Shown here in pieces: positions 8,320 to 15,313 of a DNA stretch of 64,000 nt (positions are counted from its first letter, which is position 1; every line of letters starts with the position of its first letter). The stretch is from Alicyclobacillus_A sp963788285 (GTDB taxonomy: Bacteria > Bacillota > Bacilli > Alicyclobacillales > Alicyclobacillaceae): NCBI GenBank assembly GCA_963788285.1, contig CAWBGB010000012.1, forward strand, positions 124,001 through 188,000, written 5' to 3'. The notes beneath the pieces are model-generated. The model did no database searches. It worked only from the letters and a program-made list of their open reading frames with translations, and was not told the origin of the DNA. The translations under genes and the position numbers were made by a program.

Positions 8320-9732
8320 TCATGTTGTGTAACGAAGTGAGTCGTACCGTTCGACTAAGCTTACAAGTCCTTGGTTGCGCCAATAGGCAATTCCAAGGGC
8401 TTTGTTCACTTGTGGCGTATTTGCGAGGCGCCAATACCCTTTTCGAGAAGCGCTTATGAGTGCTGCCCATTCGTTTGGGATGCCGAGTGCGACTAGATTG
8501 CGTTTCTTTGTTTTAGGTTTCTTCCATTGTTTCAGAAGGCACATCCGTAGTCGTCGGCGTATCCACTCGTCAAGTTCGGCGAAGACACTCCTGGTTTCGG
8601 AGTGGCAGTAGTAGCCGGCCCACCCGCGTAGGTAAGCGTTCAGCCGTTCTAGCCTTTGGGCCATCGATTGTCCCCTGCTTCGTTTCGTTAGTTCACGGAC
8701 TTTGTCCTTGAAGCGCTTGAGGGACTTGGGGGCTACTCGGATTTTCGGCCGTTGGTGCCACGTGAATGAGAAACCCAGAAATTTGCGCTTCCAGGGTCGG
8801 TCTACCGCACTCTTTTCCACATTTACCCTGAGCTTTAATCGTCCTTCTACAAATCTTCGCACACTCTCCATGACCCGTTCTCCTGCTCGACGACTGCGGA
8901 CGTAGACATTACAGTCATCTGCATAACGGGCGAATCGGTGCCCTCGGCGCATAAGTTCCTTGTCCAGGTCATCCAGCATAATGTTCGCCAGTAGCAGACT
9001 CAGCGGTCCGCCTTGCGGAACACCCTCGTCTGTTGTTACGCAGACTCCGTTGCACATGACACCGGCTTCTAGATATCGCCTAATGAGCCGTAACACTCGT
9101 TTGTCCTTAACTTTTCGGGCCACTCTTGCCATCAGCATGTCGTGGTTTACTCGGTCAAAGAATTGAGCAAGGTCGAGGTCTACAACCCAGCGATATCCTT
9201 GGGCGATGTAGCTTTGTGCCTGTTTCACTGCCTGGTGAGCACTATATCCTGGTCGGAACCCGTAGCTGTACGGTGAGAATTCTGGGTCGAAGATGGGTGT
9301 GAGCACTTGCAGAAGGGCCTGTTGAATCAGGCGGTCAAGCACCGCTGGTATCCCCAACATCCGTTTGCCACCGTCTGGTTTCGGGATTTCGACTCGACGT
9401 ACGGGCATCGGTTGGTAGGTTCCACGAAGGAGTTCGTCACGGATGCGCGTCCAGTTGTCCATCAGGAAGGGTCGAAGGGATTTTATCTCCATTCCATCGA
9501 CGCCTGCCGCACCCTTGTTCTTCTCCACACGGCGCAGGGCCGAGAGCAGGTTCTCCCGCTCTACTACCTGTTCCATCAGGTTCGCACAATTCGCTTCGCG
9601 GGTTGGTTCGTTGGGTCGTACCGGAGAGAAACTCGGCGCTTCCTCGGTCCCCCGTAGATTCACCACTTCCTCCCGAGGATAGCTCCCTTTCGGGATATTC
9701 GGCTGTCTTTGCTTCTCTCTCGAACTTGCCAT
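8320..9732 (-). CDS. ltrA: Group II intron reverse transcriptase/maturase (copy 1)
   Basis: The frame of about 470 residues is full length for class C intron proteins, which lack an endonuclease domain. Reverse transcriptase blocks are visible in order: PKPDGGKRMLGIP near residue 115, SYGFRPGYSAHQAV near 160, DLDLAQFFDRVNHD near 190, GVPQGGPLS near 240, and the catalytic RYADDCNVYV near 270. A maturase-type X domain follows with RLNAYLRGWAGYY. ATG 9732 has GAGGG six bases upstream. One oddity is that the almost invariant SPLL after PQGG reads SLLL here, while the second copy keeps SPLL. That change could weaken the enzyme. Confidence 0.93.
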   Translation of the reverse strand: MASSREKQRQPNIPKGSYPREEVVNLRGTEEAPSFSPVRPNEPTREANCANLMEQVVERENLLSALRRVEKNKGAAGVDGMEIKSLRPFLMDNWTRIRDELLRGTYQPMPVRRVEIPKPDGGKRMLGIPAVLDRLIQQALLQVLTPIFDPEFSPYSYGFRPGYSAHQAVKQAQSYIAQGYRWVVDLDLAQFFDRVNHDMLMARVARKVKDKRVLRLIRRYLEAGVMCNGVCVTTDEGVPQGGPLSLLLANIMLDDLDKELMRRGHRFARYADDCNVYVRSRRAGERVMESVRRFVEGRLKLRVNVEKSAVDRPWKRKFLGFSFTWHQRPKIRVAPKSLKRFKDKVRELTKRSRGQSMAQRLERLNAYLRGWAGYYCHSETRSVFAELDEWIRRRLRMCLLKQWKKPKTKKRNLVALGIPNEWAALISASRKGYWRLANTPQVNKALGIAYWRNQGLVSLVERYDSLRYTT

Positions 9733-10068
9733 GAACAACCCTCACAATCATGTTCGGTCCTTCCCTGCTCTGGCGTCCCTTTGCAGGTACTATGACCTCT
9801 GCTGACTCCTGTCCGTTCAGCGCCACCTTTCGATGGCGGTTACCAGCTTTGCTGGCGTTCCGGGCAGGCCTCCCCGGGTAAGAGCGTCGTCTTTCCCTCC
9901 ATATACCCACTCCATCTACTCTCGACAGCCTTCGGTAGCAAGGGCTTTGTCTTGGTTTGCAGACTCACCCAACTGTCGTTAGCCTCAATTGGAGTTCGTG
10001 ACCCTTGGGCCGGAGGTTTGCCGCCGCCTTCCTTCAGATTCGACCTCGCGGTCGACACCCTAATACGT

Positions 10069-10074
10069 TAACAT
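10069..10074 (+). promoter_or_regulatory. -10 half of the IS110 circle-junction promoter
   Basis: TAACAT lies eight bases inside the left end, after the CT core at 10060-10061. In the circular element it would follow the right-end TTGACA (11522-11527) with exactly 17 bases between, giving a start site near 10081, just ahead of the bridge RNA stem. Confidence 0.7.
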
Positions 10075-10084
10075 CAATAATTGG

Positions 10085-10230
10085 AAGGAGAGTTCTGGGG
10101 AAAAGCCTGGACACCCCGGGATTCGATCCCTTAGCCAAGACATGCTTTCCCCAGAATGCAAGATTAAACAGTCGATAGAGGGTTGTGCTTCGAGCACCTT
10201 TGTATTAGGCCACTGCTAATCTTTGCAATT
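10085..10230 (+). ncRNA. IS110 bridge RNA (target- and donor-binding loops)
   Basis: Two large stem-loops are visible. The first has a stem TTCTGGGGAAA/TTTCCCCAGAA (10093-10103 with 10146-10156). Its loop holds GACACCC at 10110-10116, a GGGATTCGATCCC hairpin, then AGCCAAG at 10133-10139. GACACCC equals the left target next to the element (10054-10060), and AGCCAAG is the reverse complement of CTTGGCT, the core plus right target (11536-11542). The second loop is closed by TGCAAGATTA/TAATCTTTGCA (10157-10227). It holds ATAGAGGGT at 10175-10183, identical to the right end (11527-11535), then a GTGCTTCGAGCAC hairpin, then GTATTAG at 10202-10208, the reverse complement of CTAATAC at the left end. 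This is the guide-hairpin-guide layout of IS621-type bridge RNAs. Confidence 0.92.
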
Positions 10231-10249
10231 TGGGAGAGGAAACGGTGTC

Positions 10250-11453
10250 ATGTACTTCGTAGGTATTGATTGGGCAGATCAAAAACACACGTTTGTTGTT
10301 ACGAACGACTACGCCGAAGAATTAGCTGCATTCGAAGTTCCCCATTCATTTGCCGGACTGATGGAGTTTAAGGAGAGGCTAGCGTCAATCGGAATTACAC
10401 CTTCAGAGGCAGCTTGCTTCATCGAGACTAGTAGGGGTCTGCTTGTCAGTTTTCTATTGGAGCATGGATTTGTCGTGTATCCTTTAAATCCAAAGGTTGT
10501 GGACAAACATCGGAAACCATCTGGGGCCAAAACAGACTTCATCGATGCACGGTTACTTGCGGATATTGGGCGTAAAGATTATTTAGCTATGACTCCATTA
10601 CAGCCTTCGAACGAGTTAATTCAGGAACTCAGGCTCCTAACTCGTGATCAAGAGGGACTCATCAACTCTCAGACCCGTTTGTCCAATCAGCTAATAGCTT
10701 GCCTTAAAGAATATTACCCGGCCGCCTTACAGTTTTTCAGCCGTATAGGTCAACTATGTATTTTGAAGTTTTTACAAGCGTATCCTTCTATAGAATCCGT
10801 AAGAAATACAACTGAGGAAGAGCTAACAGAGGTTCTCAGAACACTTAGGCACAAGAATCCAGAAAGAAAGGCACGAGAAATCTTAAAAATAGCCCGTTTA
10901 CCACAAATCCATGCACCTAGTCCAATCGAGAATGCAAAGTCCAGGCTCATGCGAGCCCTGACTAGGCAGCTAATAGTGCTTATTGAGGAAATCACGCTAT
11001 ATGAAAAGGACATCCAGACCCTGTTCAGGCAGCATAAGGACTCCCGTATATTCCGAAGCCTACCCGGTGCTGGCAAGCGACTCGCTCCCAAAATACTCGC
11101 GGAATGGGGCGATAATCGTAACCAATATGCGTCGGTCAATAGTATACAAGCCCTTGCAGGAACATCCCCAGTTGCCTTCCAAAGCGGTAAATACGTTAAA
11201 GCTCGCAGACGGGACATCCTGCGTTAAACCGTTTCGAAATGCCATCCATGAGTTTGCTTGGTGTTCGGTGCGATGGGAACCGTGGGCACGAGAATACTAC
11301 TACCGCAAACGCAAAGAAGGAAAAACCCATCATGTCGCTATTCGATCCTTGGCTAACAACCGGATTATCTTTGCCATGTGGAAAACGGGGACAACGTATA
11401 ATTCGACAGTATTCCGTGAAGCTCAAGCAAAACATTACCAAAATATAGCATAA
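10250..11453 (+). pseudogene. IS110-family recombinase, frameshifted
   Basis: The first frame, from ATG 10250 (GAGAGGA nine bases upstream), covers the DEDD RuvC-like domain starting MYFVGIDWADQKHTF and SGAKTDFIDARLLA, then the Tnp domain up to LPGAGKRLAPKILAEWG. It ends at a stop at 11225-11227 after KARRRDILR. The expected continuation, CVKPFRNAIHEFAW to AKHYQNIA, lies in the next frame to 11453. The shift is explained by one extra G in the GGG run near 11210, since removing it restores RRTSCVKP. The C-terminal part carries the catalytic serine region of the Tnp domain, so this copy is probably inactive unless the extra G is an error. Confidence 0.88.
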
Positions 11454-11521
11454 CGACATGTCTCATTTCAAAAGGAGACCCGATTGTTTTTTTATTTAAA
11501 CGAAAGAACATACGTTCTGTA

Positions 11522-11527
11522 TTGACA
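11522..11527 (+). promoter_or_regulatory. -35 half of the IS110 circle-junction promoter
   Basis: A perfect TTGACA lies eight bases before the CT core of the right end. It points outward in the integrated form and is completed by TAACAT of the left end only in the circular form. Confidence 0.7.
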
Positions 11528-11621
11528 TAGAGGGTCTTGGCTTAAGCTAATGGTTACTGCTACCTTCACCATTCCGGACTTTCACCGTATAGACAACGCC
11601 CATGCCGGGCGCACACACAGC

Positions 11622-11652
11622 AACGGCTACGCGAGGCGTCGCGTAGCCGTTT
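11622..11652 (-). terminator. Hairpin at the 5' exon of intron copy 1
   Basis: AACGGCTACGCG at 11622-11633 pairs with CGCGTAGCCGTT at 11640-11651. On the minus strand the hairpin is followed by GCTGTGT and then the intron. On the plus strand it runs into TTTTCTGT. No minus-strand gene that it would terminate is evident, so it may be the remnant of a terminator whose gene is lost. Confidence 0.7.
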
Positions 11653-11830
11653 TCTGTATTGAATGACCATGCATCGTCCCATTCGTTCGTACCCTATCGT
11701 GTCGTTTCACGTGGAGAGCGAAATTAAGGCCGAGAAGAGACAGCTGGCATAGAGCGTCCATCACCGGGAAGAATACAGAGTACAACTCGCTCGATGACAT
11801 CACAGGTATGACGTGAACCTTGGACGAAAG

Positions 11831-12046
11831 ATGGTGAAGCCCATGAAGTCGCAGCAACCCAACAACGACAAGATGCAGGTAAATCCTGAAGACAGACAAA
11901 CGACGAAACAGACGGCTCCCGTCAACTCACTCGTCGACGTGGACAGTCCGGACGATTTCATGGGTGAAGGGAAGCGCATCCCACTACAGTCGACGGACAA
12001 CAAGGTACCGTGGGTGAAGGTGGACAATCCTGATGACTACGAATAA
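11831..12046 (+). CDS. Small acidic hypothetical protein
   Basis: The frame encodes about 71 residues, hydrophilic throughout. The C-terminal half contains a repeated motif, VDSPDDF and VDNPDDY, about 27 residues apart. I do not recognise a family. The ATG at 11831 has only a weak GGACGAAAG upstream, and the ATG at 11843 is an alternative. A strong terminator starts 23 bases after the stop, which supports a real transcription unit. The DDF/DDY repeats could be short protein-binding peptides, but that is only an idea. Confidence 0.5.
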   Translation: MVKPMKSQQPNNDKMQVNPEDRQTTKQTAPVNSLVDVDSPDDFMGEGKRIPLQSTDNKVPWVKVDNPDDYE

Positions 12047-12068
12047 ACTAAACGTATTGGCAGCAGGT

Positions 12069-12103
12069 AAAGAGACACGCCGAATCACGGCGTGTCTCTT
12101 TTC
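12069..12103 (+). terminator. Rho-independent terminator
   Basis: AAAGAGACACGCCG pairs with CGGCGTGTCTCTTT (14 bp) around a short AATCA loop, followed by T residues. It serves the small acidic protein gene. Confidence 0.9.
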
Positions 12104-12223
12104 ACAGTGGCGTTGCAACTACCGCACCGACATTACCGCCGCTTTGTCTTCTCCCAACGCTAAGCGTAACCAAAAAAAGAACGCCACGACATCGGTGGCG
12201 AGTGTGCAACGATAAGGACATTG

Positions 12224-12427
12224 TCAAGCCGTTTGACTTCTCGTTTCTCCTTTGTGTTTGACACAGACACCGTACGGGTAGACGCCACTAATGCATACAT
12301 GAAAGACCGTCTTCATCATGTTATCCACCCGTTGCGCGCCAATCAGCCGCCCGCAGTGCGGACACCATGCAAGCGGACTTTCCTGGGGTCTATTTCGGTA
12401 GTCGACCACTTCCGTACCACTCCCCAA
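12224..12427 (-). CDS. Possible small zinc-ribbon protein
   Basis: A 67-residue minus-strand frame contains WCPHCGRLIG near residue 21, and later cysteines and histidines in FHVCISG and VCVKHKGE, which could make a zinc site of the CPxC type. The TTG start at 12427 has only CCAGG seven bases upstream. There is no neighbour in an operon. The opposite strand also has an open frame here, but it has no such motif. I keep it as a low-confidence gene. Confidence 0.35.
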   Translation of the reverse strand: MGSGTEVVDYRNRPQESPLAWCPHCGRLIGAQRVDNMMKTVFHVCISGVYPYGVCVKHKGETRSQTA

Positions 12428-12480
12428 CGTTTAGCCTGGTGTCGAATGCCAACACGATACCATGACGTAGCTGACTGTTT

Positions 12481-12840
12481 GTGTCGAATCGTGTCACAAT
12501 AAAAAATTCTCCAGACAAAAAGCTGGATTATTCTGAATGGTATTCCGTCGGGCTTGAATTACAGGCGTTGAAAGTCCGACGTATACTTCTGAAGTACGCG
12601 CACATACTACGTGATGTAAGGAGGCTGATGTATCATGGTGACTCAAACCTTCTGATTGAAACATCGGCAAGGGATGTGGTTGCGACAGTACGTCAGTACG
12701 TACCTTACAGCGAAGAGGCGGAGACCTTGGTCTACCGCCTCTTTCGCGTCATCGCCTGTAGTCAGGTCACCATCTGCAAAAGTCATTTTTCACATCCTGA
12801 TCCGCGTGTTGACATTGTTCGGCGTCGTCCCTCCTCATAA
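12481..12840 (+). CDS. Hypothetical helical protein
   Basis: The frame, from GTG 12481, encodes 119 residues. The middle (residues 17-95) has a regular mix of charged and hydrophobic residues (ELQALKVRRILLKYAH, SARDVVATVRQYVPYSEEAE), as expected for a helical coding sequence and unlike a random frame. The C-terminal 20 residues look less natural, so a late frameshift is possible. There is no recognisable domain and no clear ribosome binding site. It lies between other small orphan genes. Confidence 0.4.
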   Translation: MSNRVTIKNSPDKKLDYSEWYSVGLELQALKVRRILLKYAHILRDVRRLMYHGDSNLLIETSARDVVATVRQYVPYSEEAETLVYRLFRVIACSQVTICKSHFSHPDPRVDIVRRRPSS

Positions 12841-12904
12841 TCTAGAGCAGCCGGGCCACGCTAAGAGGGCGGCACATCAGACATCTTTCGGGGAGGAATC
12901 GAGC

Positions 12905-13099
12905 ATGAAGACATCGCCTCGCACTCCGGGCTACCCTTTTCGCTATATCGCACCTGAAAAGCTGCGAAATGATGCAACGGAGTTCCTGCGCAAGTTCAAT
13001 GCACGTGGCGACGGCACGCCTGGAGTCGCAGTTCGCACCGCCAGGCCCGAAGACGCAGAACGAATCAACACCCCCGGCAGCCAATCCCCCCTGAAATGA
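12905..13099 (+). CDS. Small hypothetical protein
   Basis: The ATG at 12905 has a strong GGGGAGGAA nine bases upstream. The product has 64 residues, starting MKTSPRTPGYPFRYI and ending in a proline-rich tail, with a helical centre (EKLRNDATEFLRKFNA). No family is recognised. A GC-rich hairpin without a T-tract follows at 13114. The good ribosome binding site is the main support. Confidence 0.6.
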   Translation: MKTSPRTPGYPFRYIAPEKLRNDATEFLRKFNARGDGTPGVAVRTARPEDAERINTPGSQSPLK

Positions 13100-13113
13100 C
13101 AGCCCGCATCACC

Positions 13114-13141
13114 GACACAGGCGCCTTTACGGCGCCCGTGT
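13114..13141. terminator. GC-rich hairpin behind the 64-residue gene
   Basis: GACACaGGCGCC and GGCGCCcGTGTC form a stem around TTTAC. There is no T-tract, so termination is uncertain. Confidence 0.4.
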
Positions 13142-13312
13142 CCGATGATCCGAAATCCTTGACGACGACGCGGCACCACAATTGATCGAAAATTCTAGAA
13201 ACTTGTGACAGAAGCTTCACAAATACACCGGATCATCCCTATACTACGGGCAGGCTACCATGATAAACTATCTCCAAGCTGGGTGGATGCCCATTTGAAG
13301 AAGGTGATCTTC

Positions 13313-13450
13313 TTGAAAAATTATGACATGGTAAATCCCATCGCTGGATTAGAGAAACTTTGGAAAATCGGAGAACGAATCGCGGTGTTCACAGCAGTGA
13401 TGATCGTCAGCGGAACCATTGGTTACGTGTCCCTACACGCACTCGCATAA
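13313..13450 (+). CDS. Small single-pass membrane protein
   Basis: The TTG at 13313 is preceded by GAAGAAGGTGATC. The 45-residue product starts MKNYDMVNPIAGLEK. It has a basic amphipathic part and one transmembrane helix near the C-terminus (IAVFTAVMIVSGTIGYV). No family is recognised. The frame is open further upstream to 13205, but without a good site. A T-rich terminator follows the stop. Confidence 0.5.
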   Translation: MKNYDMVNPIAGLEKLWKIGERIAVFTAVMIVSGTIGYVSLHALA

Positions 13451-13462
13451 TGCAATCATGCC

Positions 13463-13490
13463 GGGCGCACTTGGCGCCTGTTTTTCTTTT
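13463..13490 (+). terminator. Terminator of the small membrane protein gene
   Basis: A short GGCGC/GCGCC hairpin is followed directly by GTTTTTCTTTT. Confidence 0.65.
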
Positions 13491-13499
13491 TACGCAGCC

Positions 13500-13517
13500 G
13501 GGGCGCAGCTGCGCCCC
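13500..13517. terminator. Perfect GC palindrome at the end of the NlpC/P60 remnant
   Basis: GGGGCGCAGCTGCGCCCC is an 18-base perfect palindrome 40 bases past the stop of the minus-strand NlpC/P60 remnant. There is no T-run on either side, so its role as a terminator is uncertain. Confidence 0.35.
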
Positions 13518-13556
13518 TTTACGGTCATTTCTTGGATACGTGATCTATGTAATACA

Positions 13557-14256
13557 TCACCGTGCGACAAGGTAGTAAGATATCCAATACAAGGCGAACA
13601 GTGACCCAATATTGACGCCGTCCCCCTGAACGCTGATGAATTGACCTCCGCCAAAGAAAATACCAACGTGAGATGCCCCAGCCCATTCCTGTTGAAAAAC
13701 ACAAGGTCACCCGGTGTCAAGTCGCTGGACGATACGGGAGAGCCATTCCGTACATTCCATAACTTGAACACGGCAGGCTGTACCCAAAATGTCTGTACAC
13801 GTAGGAGACCAGTCCAGAGCAATCGAATCCGTTCGGTGTCGTGCCCGCCCACTGATACGATACACCGACGAAATTTCGTGCGTACTGTGCAATGAGTTGC
13901 CCTTTCGCGTCAACCGCTATATTGAGCAACCCGCCGCACGAGCGACTACTGGTCCTATGGATGAATGGCACCGTTGTCCAACCTTCAACGGCCTTACTGC
14001 TGAGATGATTCAAACTTGCCAAATTCGAGACGGTCGTGTGAAAGCGAGTGGCTATGCCCCACAAAGTGCCTCTGTTCACCGTGTACGTGGTCGTTCTCTG
14101 GTAGTGGATGTCTGAAATCTCTCCACGCGCAAAAGAATGCGGGGAGGCGGGCTTCACACCCTGCTTCGGACCGTATGTGTCTGCGGTGGCTGCAAAGCTC
14201 ACCGAAGGTCCCAAGACGGTGACAAGGGCAGCTGAAAGACACAGTAGTTCACGCAC
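13557..14256 (-). pseudogene. LysM + NlpC/P60 cell-wall endopeptidase, frameshifted
   Basis: The protein would be exported: it starts with a signal peptide (MRELLCLSAALVTVLG...SVSFAAT), followed by a LysM-like repeat (YTVNRGTLWGIATRF, lacking the usual D before TLW) and an NlpC/P60 domain with the catalytic cysteine in GFDCSGLVSYVY. The first frame ends at 13717. The next part, SSSDLTPGDLVFFN, is in a second frame, and the histidine part, ASHVGIFFGGGQFI to YYLVAR, is in a third frame ending at 13557. At least two indels therefore break the catalytic domain. The gene starts at GTG 14256 just behind a c-di-AMP riboswitch, which fits a wall hydrolase. Confidence 0.85.
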
Positions 14257-14270
14257 ATAGCCCCTTTTCT

Positions 14271-14417
14271 TCCTACGACGTTAGTTAACGGGCTTGGGAC
14301 AAAGGCTTCGCTCCCTACCTTCTGTGGGCAGTGGTCTCACGTACAGATTTGCCCCAAGGCATGAATCCCCCGCCTCCGGCGCAATGGAGTTCGGATATGT
14401 ATTTTTATGCGCTAGGG
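14271..14417 (-). promoter_or_regulatory. c-di-AMP (ydaO-yuaA) riboswitch
   Basis: On the minus strand the leader contains a GGGGGATTCA block, then GGGGCAAATC, then AGGGAGCGAAGCCTTTGTCC, and finally CCCGTTAACTAACGTCGTAGG. This order matches the ydaO class, whose conserved 3' part reads like CCGUCAGCUAACCUCGUAGGC. An outer CCTAGC/GTAGG pairing may close it. The element ends about 15 bases before the start of the LysM-NlpC/P60 gene, a typical client of this riboswitch. No separate terminator was found, so control may act on translation or use a hairpin I missed. Confidence 0.78.
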
Positions 14418-14569
14418 ACATATATTCAGGCTCTCGTGCACCAGCAATAAAAGATTCATAGAATTCAAGGTCGAAAACTGGTGAATGTTCACGAAAACGC
14501 TTGCAAAACCGCAATGACTGTGCGGTAATGGGATCGAAAACAGGTCTTCGGTGGCAGGAGGGATTGCGT

Positions 14570-15277
14570 TTGAACAAGGTCTTTGCGTCCGCTGCGGACG
14601 CTGTGCGCGACATTCCGGATGGATCTACTCTATTAGTCGGCGGCTTTGGACTCGTAGGCATTCCAGAAAATCTGATTATTGCGCTGCGCGACCAGGGCAC
14701 GAAAGATCTCACCTGTGTCAGCAATAACTGTGGTGTTGACGACTGGGGGCTGGGACTTCTGCTGCAGACGCGGCAGATCCGGAAAATGATTTCTTCCTAC
14801 GTCGGCGAAAACAAGACGTTTGAAAGACAGTTTTTGAGCGGCGAGTTGGAAGTGGAACTGGTTCCACAAGGAACCTTGGCCGAGCGCGTTCGTGCCGGCG
14901 GAGCTGGCATCGGAGGATTTTATACACCGGCCGGCGTAGGTACCGTCGTAGCAGAAGGCAAAGAAACGCGCGTCATTGACGGGCGTGAATACGTCCTGGA
15001 GATGCCAATCCGTGGAGATTACGCCCTCATCAAGGGCTGGAAGGCGGATACATTGGGTAACGTCATTTACCGTAAAACCGCCCAGAACTTCAATCCGATG
15101 ATGGCGGCAGCCGGGAGAATTACGATTGTTGAAGTGGAAGAACTCGTAGAGCCAGGCGAACTGGATCCCCACGAGATCCATACCCCAAGCATCTACGTCC
15201 AACGCATTGTGGTGGGCCCTTCTTACGAGAAACGGATTGAACGCAGGACCACACGCCCACGTCCATCGTGTCCGTGA
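14570..15277 (+). CDS. scoA: 3-oxoacid CoA-transferase subunit A
   Basis: This is the alpha subunit of a family I CoA-transferase, which moves CoA between succinyl-CoA and acetoacetate or similar acids. The product has about 235 residues, the usual size. The VGGFGLVGIPENLI segment near residue 22 is the CoA-transferase signature 1 region, and NCGVDDWGLGLLL follows. I chose TTG 14570 because AGGAGG lies seven bases upstream and the protein then starts LNKVFASAADAV, as in homologues. The longer frame to 14501 has no site. It is directly followed by the B subunit gene, and the two form a heterodimeric or tetrameric enzyme. Confidence 0.93.
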   Translation: MNKVFASAADAVRDIPDGSTLLVGGFGLVGIPENLIIALRDQGTKDLTCVSNNCGVDDWGLGLLLQTRQIRKMISSYVGENKTFERQFLSGELEVELVPQGTLAERVRAGGAGIGGFYTPAGVGTVVAEGKETRVIDGREYVLEMPIRGDYALIKGWKADTLGNVIYRKTAQNFNPMMAAAGRITIVEVEELVEPGELDPHEIHTPSIYVQRIVVGPSYEKRIERRTTRPRPSCP

Positions 15278-15313
15278 GTGGCTCAAACTGTTTGTGGGAG
15301 GAGCGATGAAAAC

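Larger units (their letters stand above)
10060..11537 (+). mobile_element. IS110-family insertion sequence with bridge RNA
   Basis: Comparison with intron copy 2 shows an uninterrupted site reading CACC-TT-TGGCTTA (38261-38282 region), while copy 1 has CACC-CT at 10056-10061 and CT-TGGCTTA from 11536. The inserted unit is therefore about 1,476 bases with a shared CT core at each end, no inverted repeats and no longer target duplication, as for IS110 elements. It carries a 5' structured RNA region (10085-10230), a frameshifted recombinase gene (10250-11453) and a short 3' tail. The right end has TTGACA and the left end TAACAT, so joining the ends makes a promoter. Confidence 0.93.
8250..11614 (-). 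mobile_element. Group IIC intron copy 1, interrupted by IS110
   Basis: The intron runs on the minus strand. Its 5' end begins GTGCGCCCGGCATGGGCG at 11614 (GTGTG at 11616 is possible) and its 3' end is about 8250 (ACCCGAT). The 3' end carries the domain V/VI-like hairpins between 8270 and 8335. Removing the 1,476-base IS110 insertion leaves 1,889 bases, against 1,890-1,892 in the second copy at 36461, and both have the same RNA ends. The open frame for the reverse transcriptase lies in the domain IV position. A 12-bp hairpin stands directly upstream of the 5' end at 11622-11652, as expected for class C introns, which insert beside terminator hairpins. Confidence 0.88.

Noticed and set aside
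9437..9910. Minus-strand frame of 157 residues overlapping the reverse transcriptase start (also at 37649-38122)
   Set aside because: It is present in both introns only because the introns are copies. It covers structured intron RNA and has arginine-rich, low-complexity composition.
10100..10145. The repeated GACACC and CTTGGCT words around the IS110 as simple target duplications
   Set aside because: The words lie inside structured loops 50-80 bases from the end, in opposite orientations, and match the flanks in guide order. The only shared bases at the junctions are the CT core.
10750..11217. Minus-strand frame of 155 residues inside the IS110 recombinase gene
   Set aside because: It lies wholly antisense to the DEDD/Tnp coding sequence, which has clear motifs.
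14281..14724. Minus-strand frame of 147 residues over the riboswitch and scoA start
   Set aside because: It is the shadow of scoA and the riboswitch; it has no ribosome binding site and no natural protein pattern.
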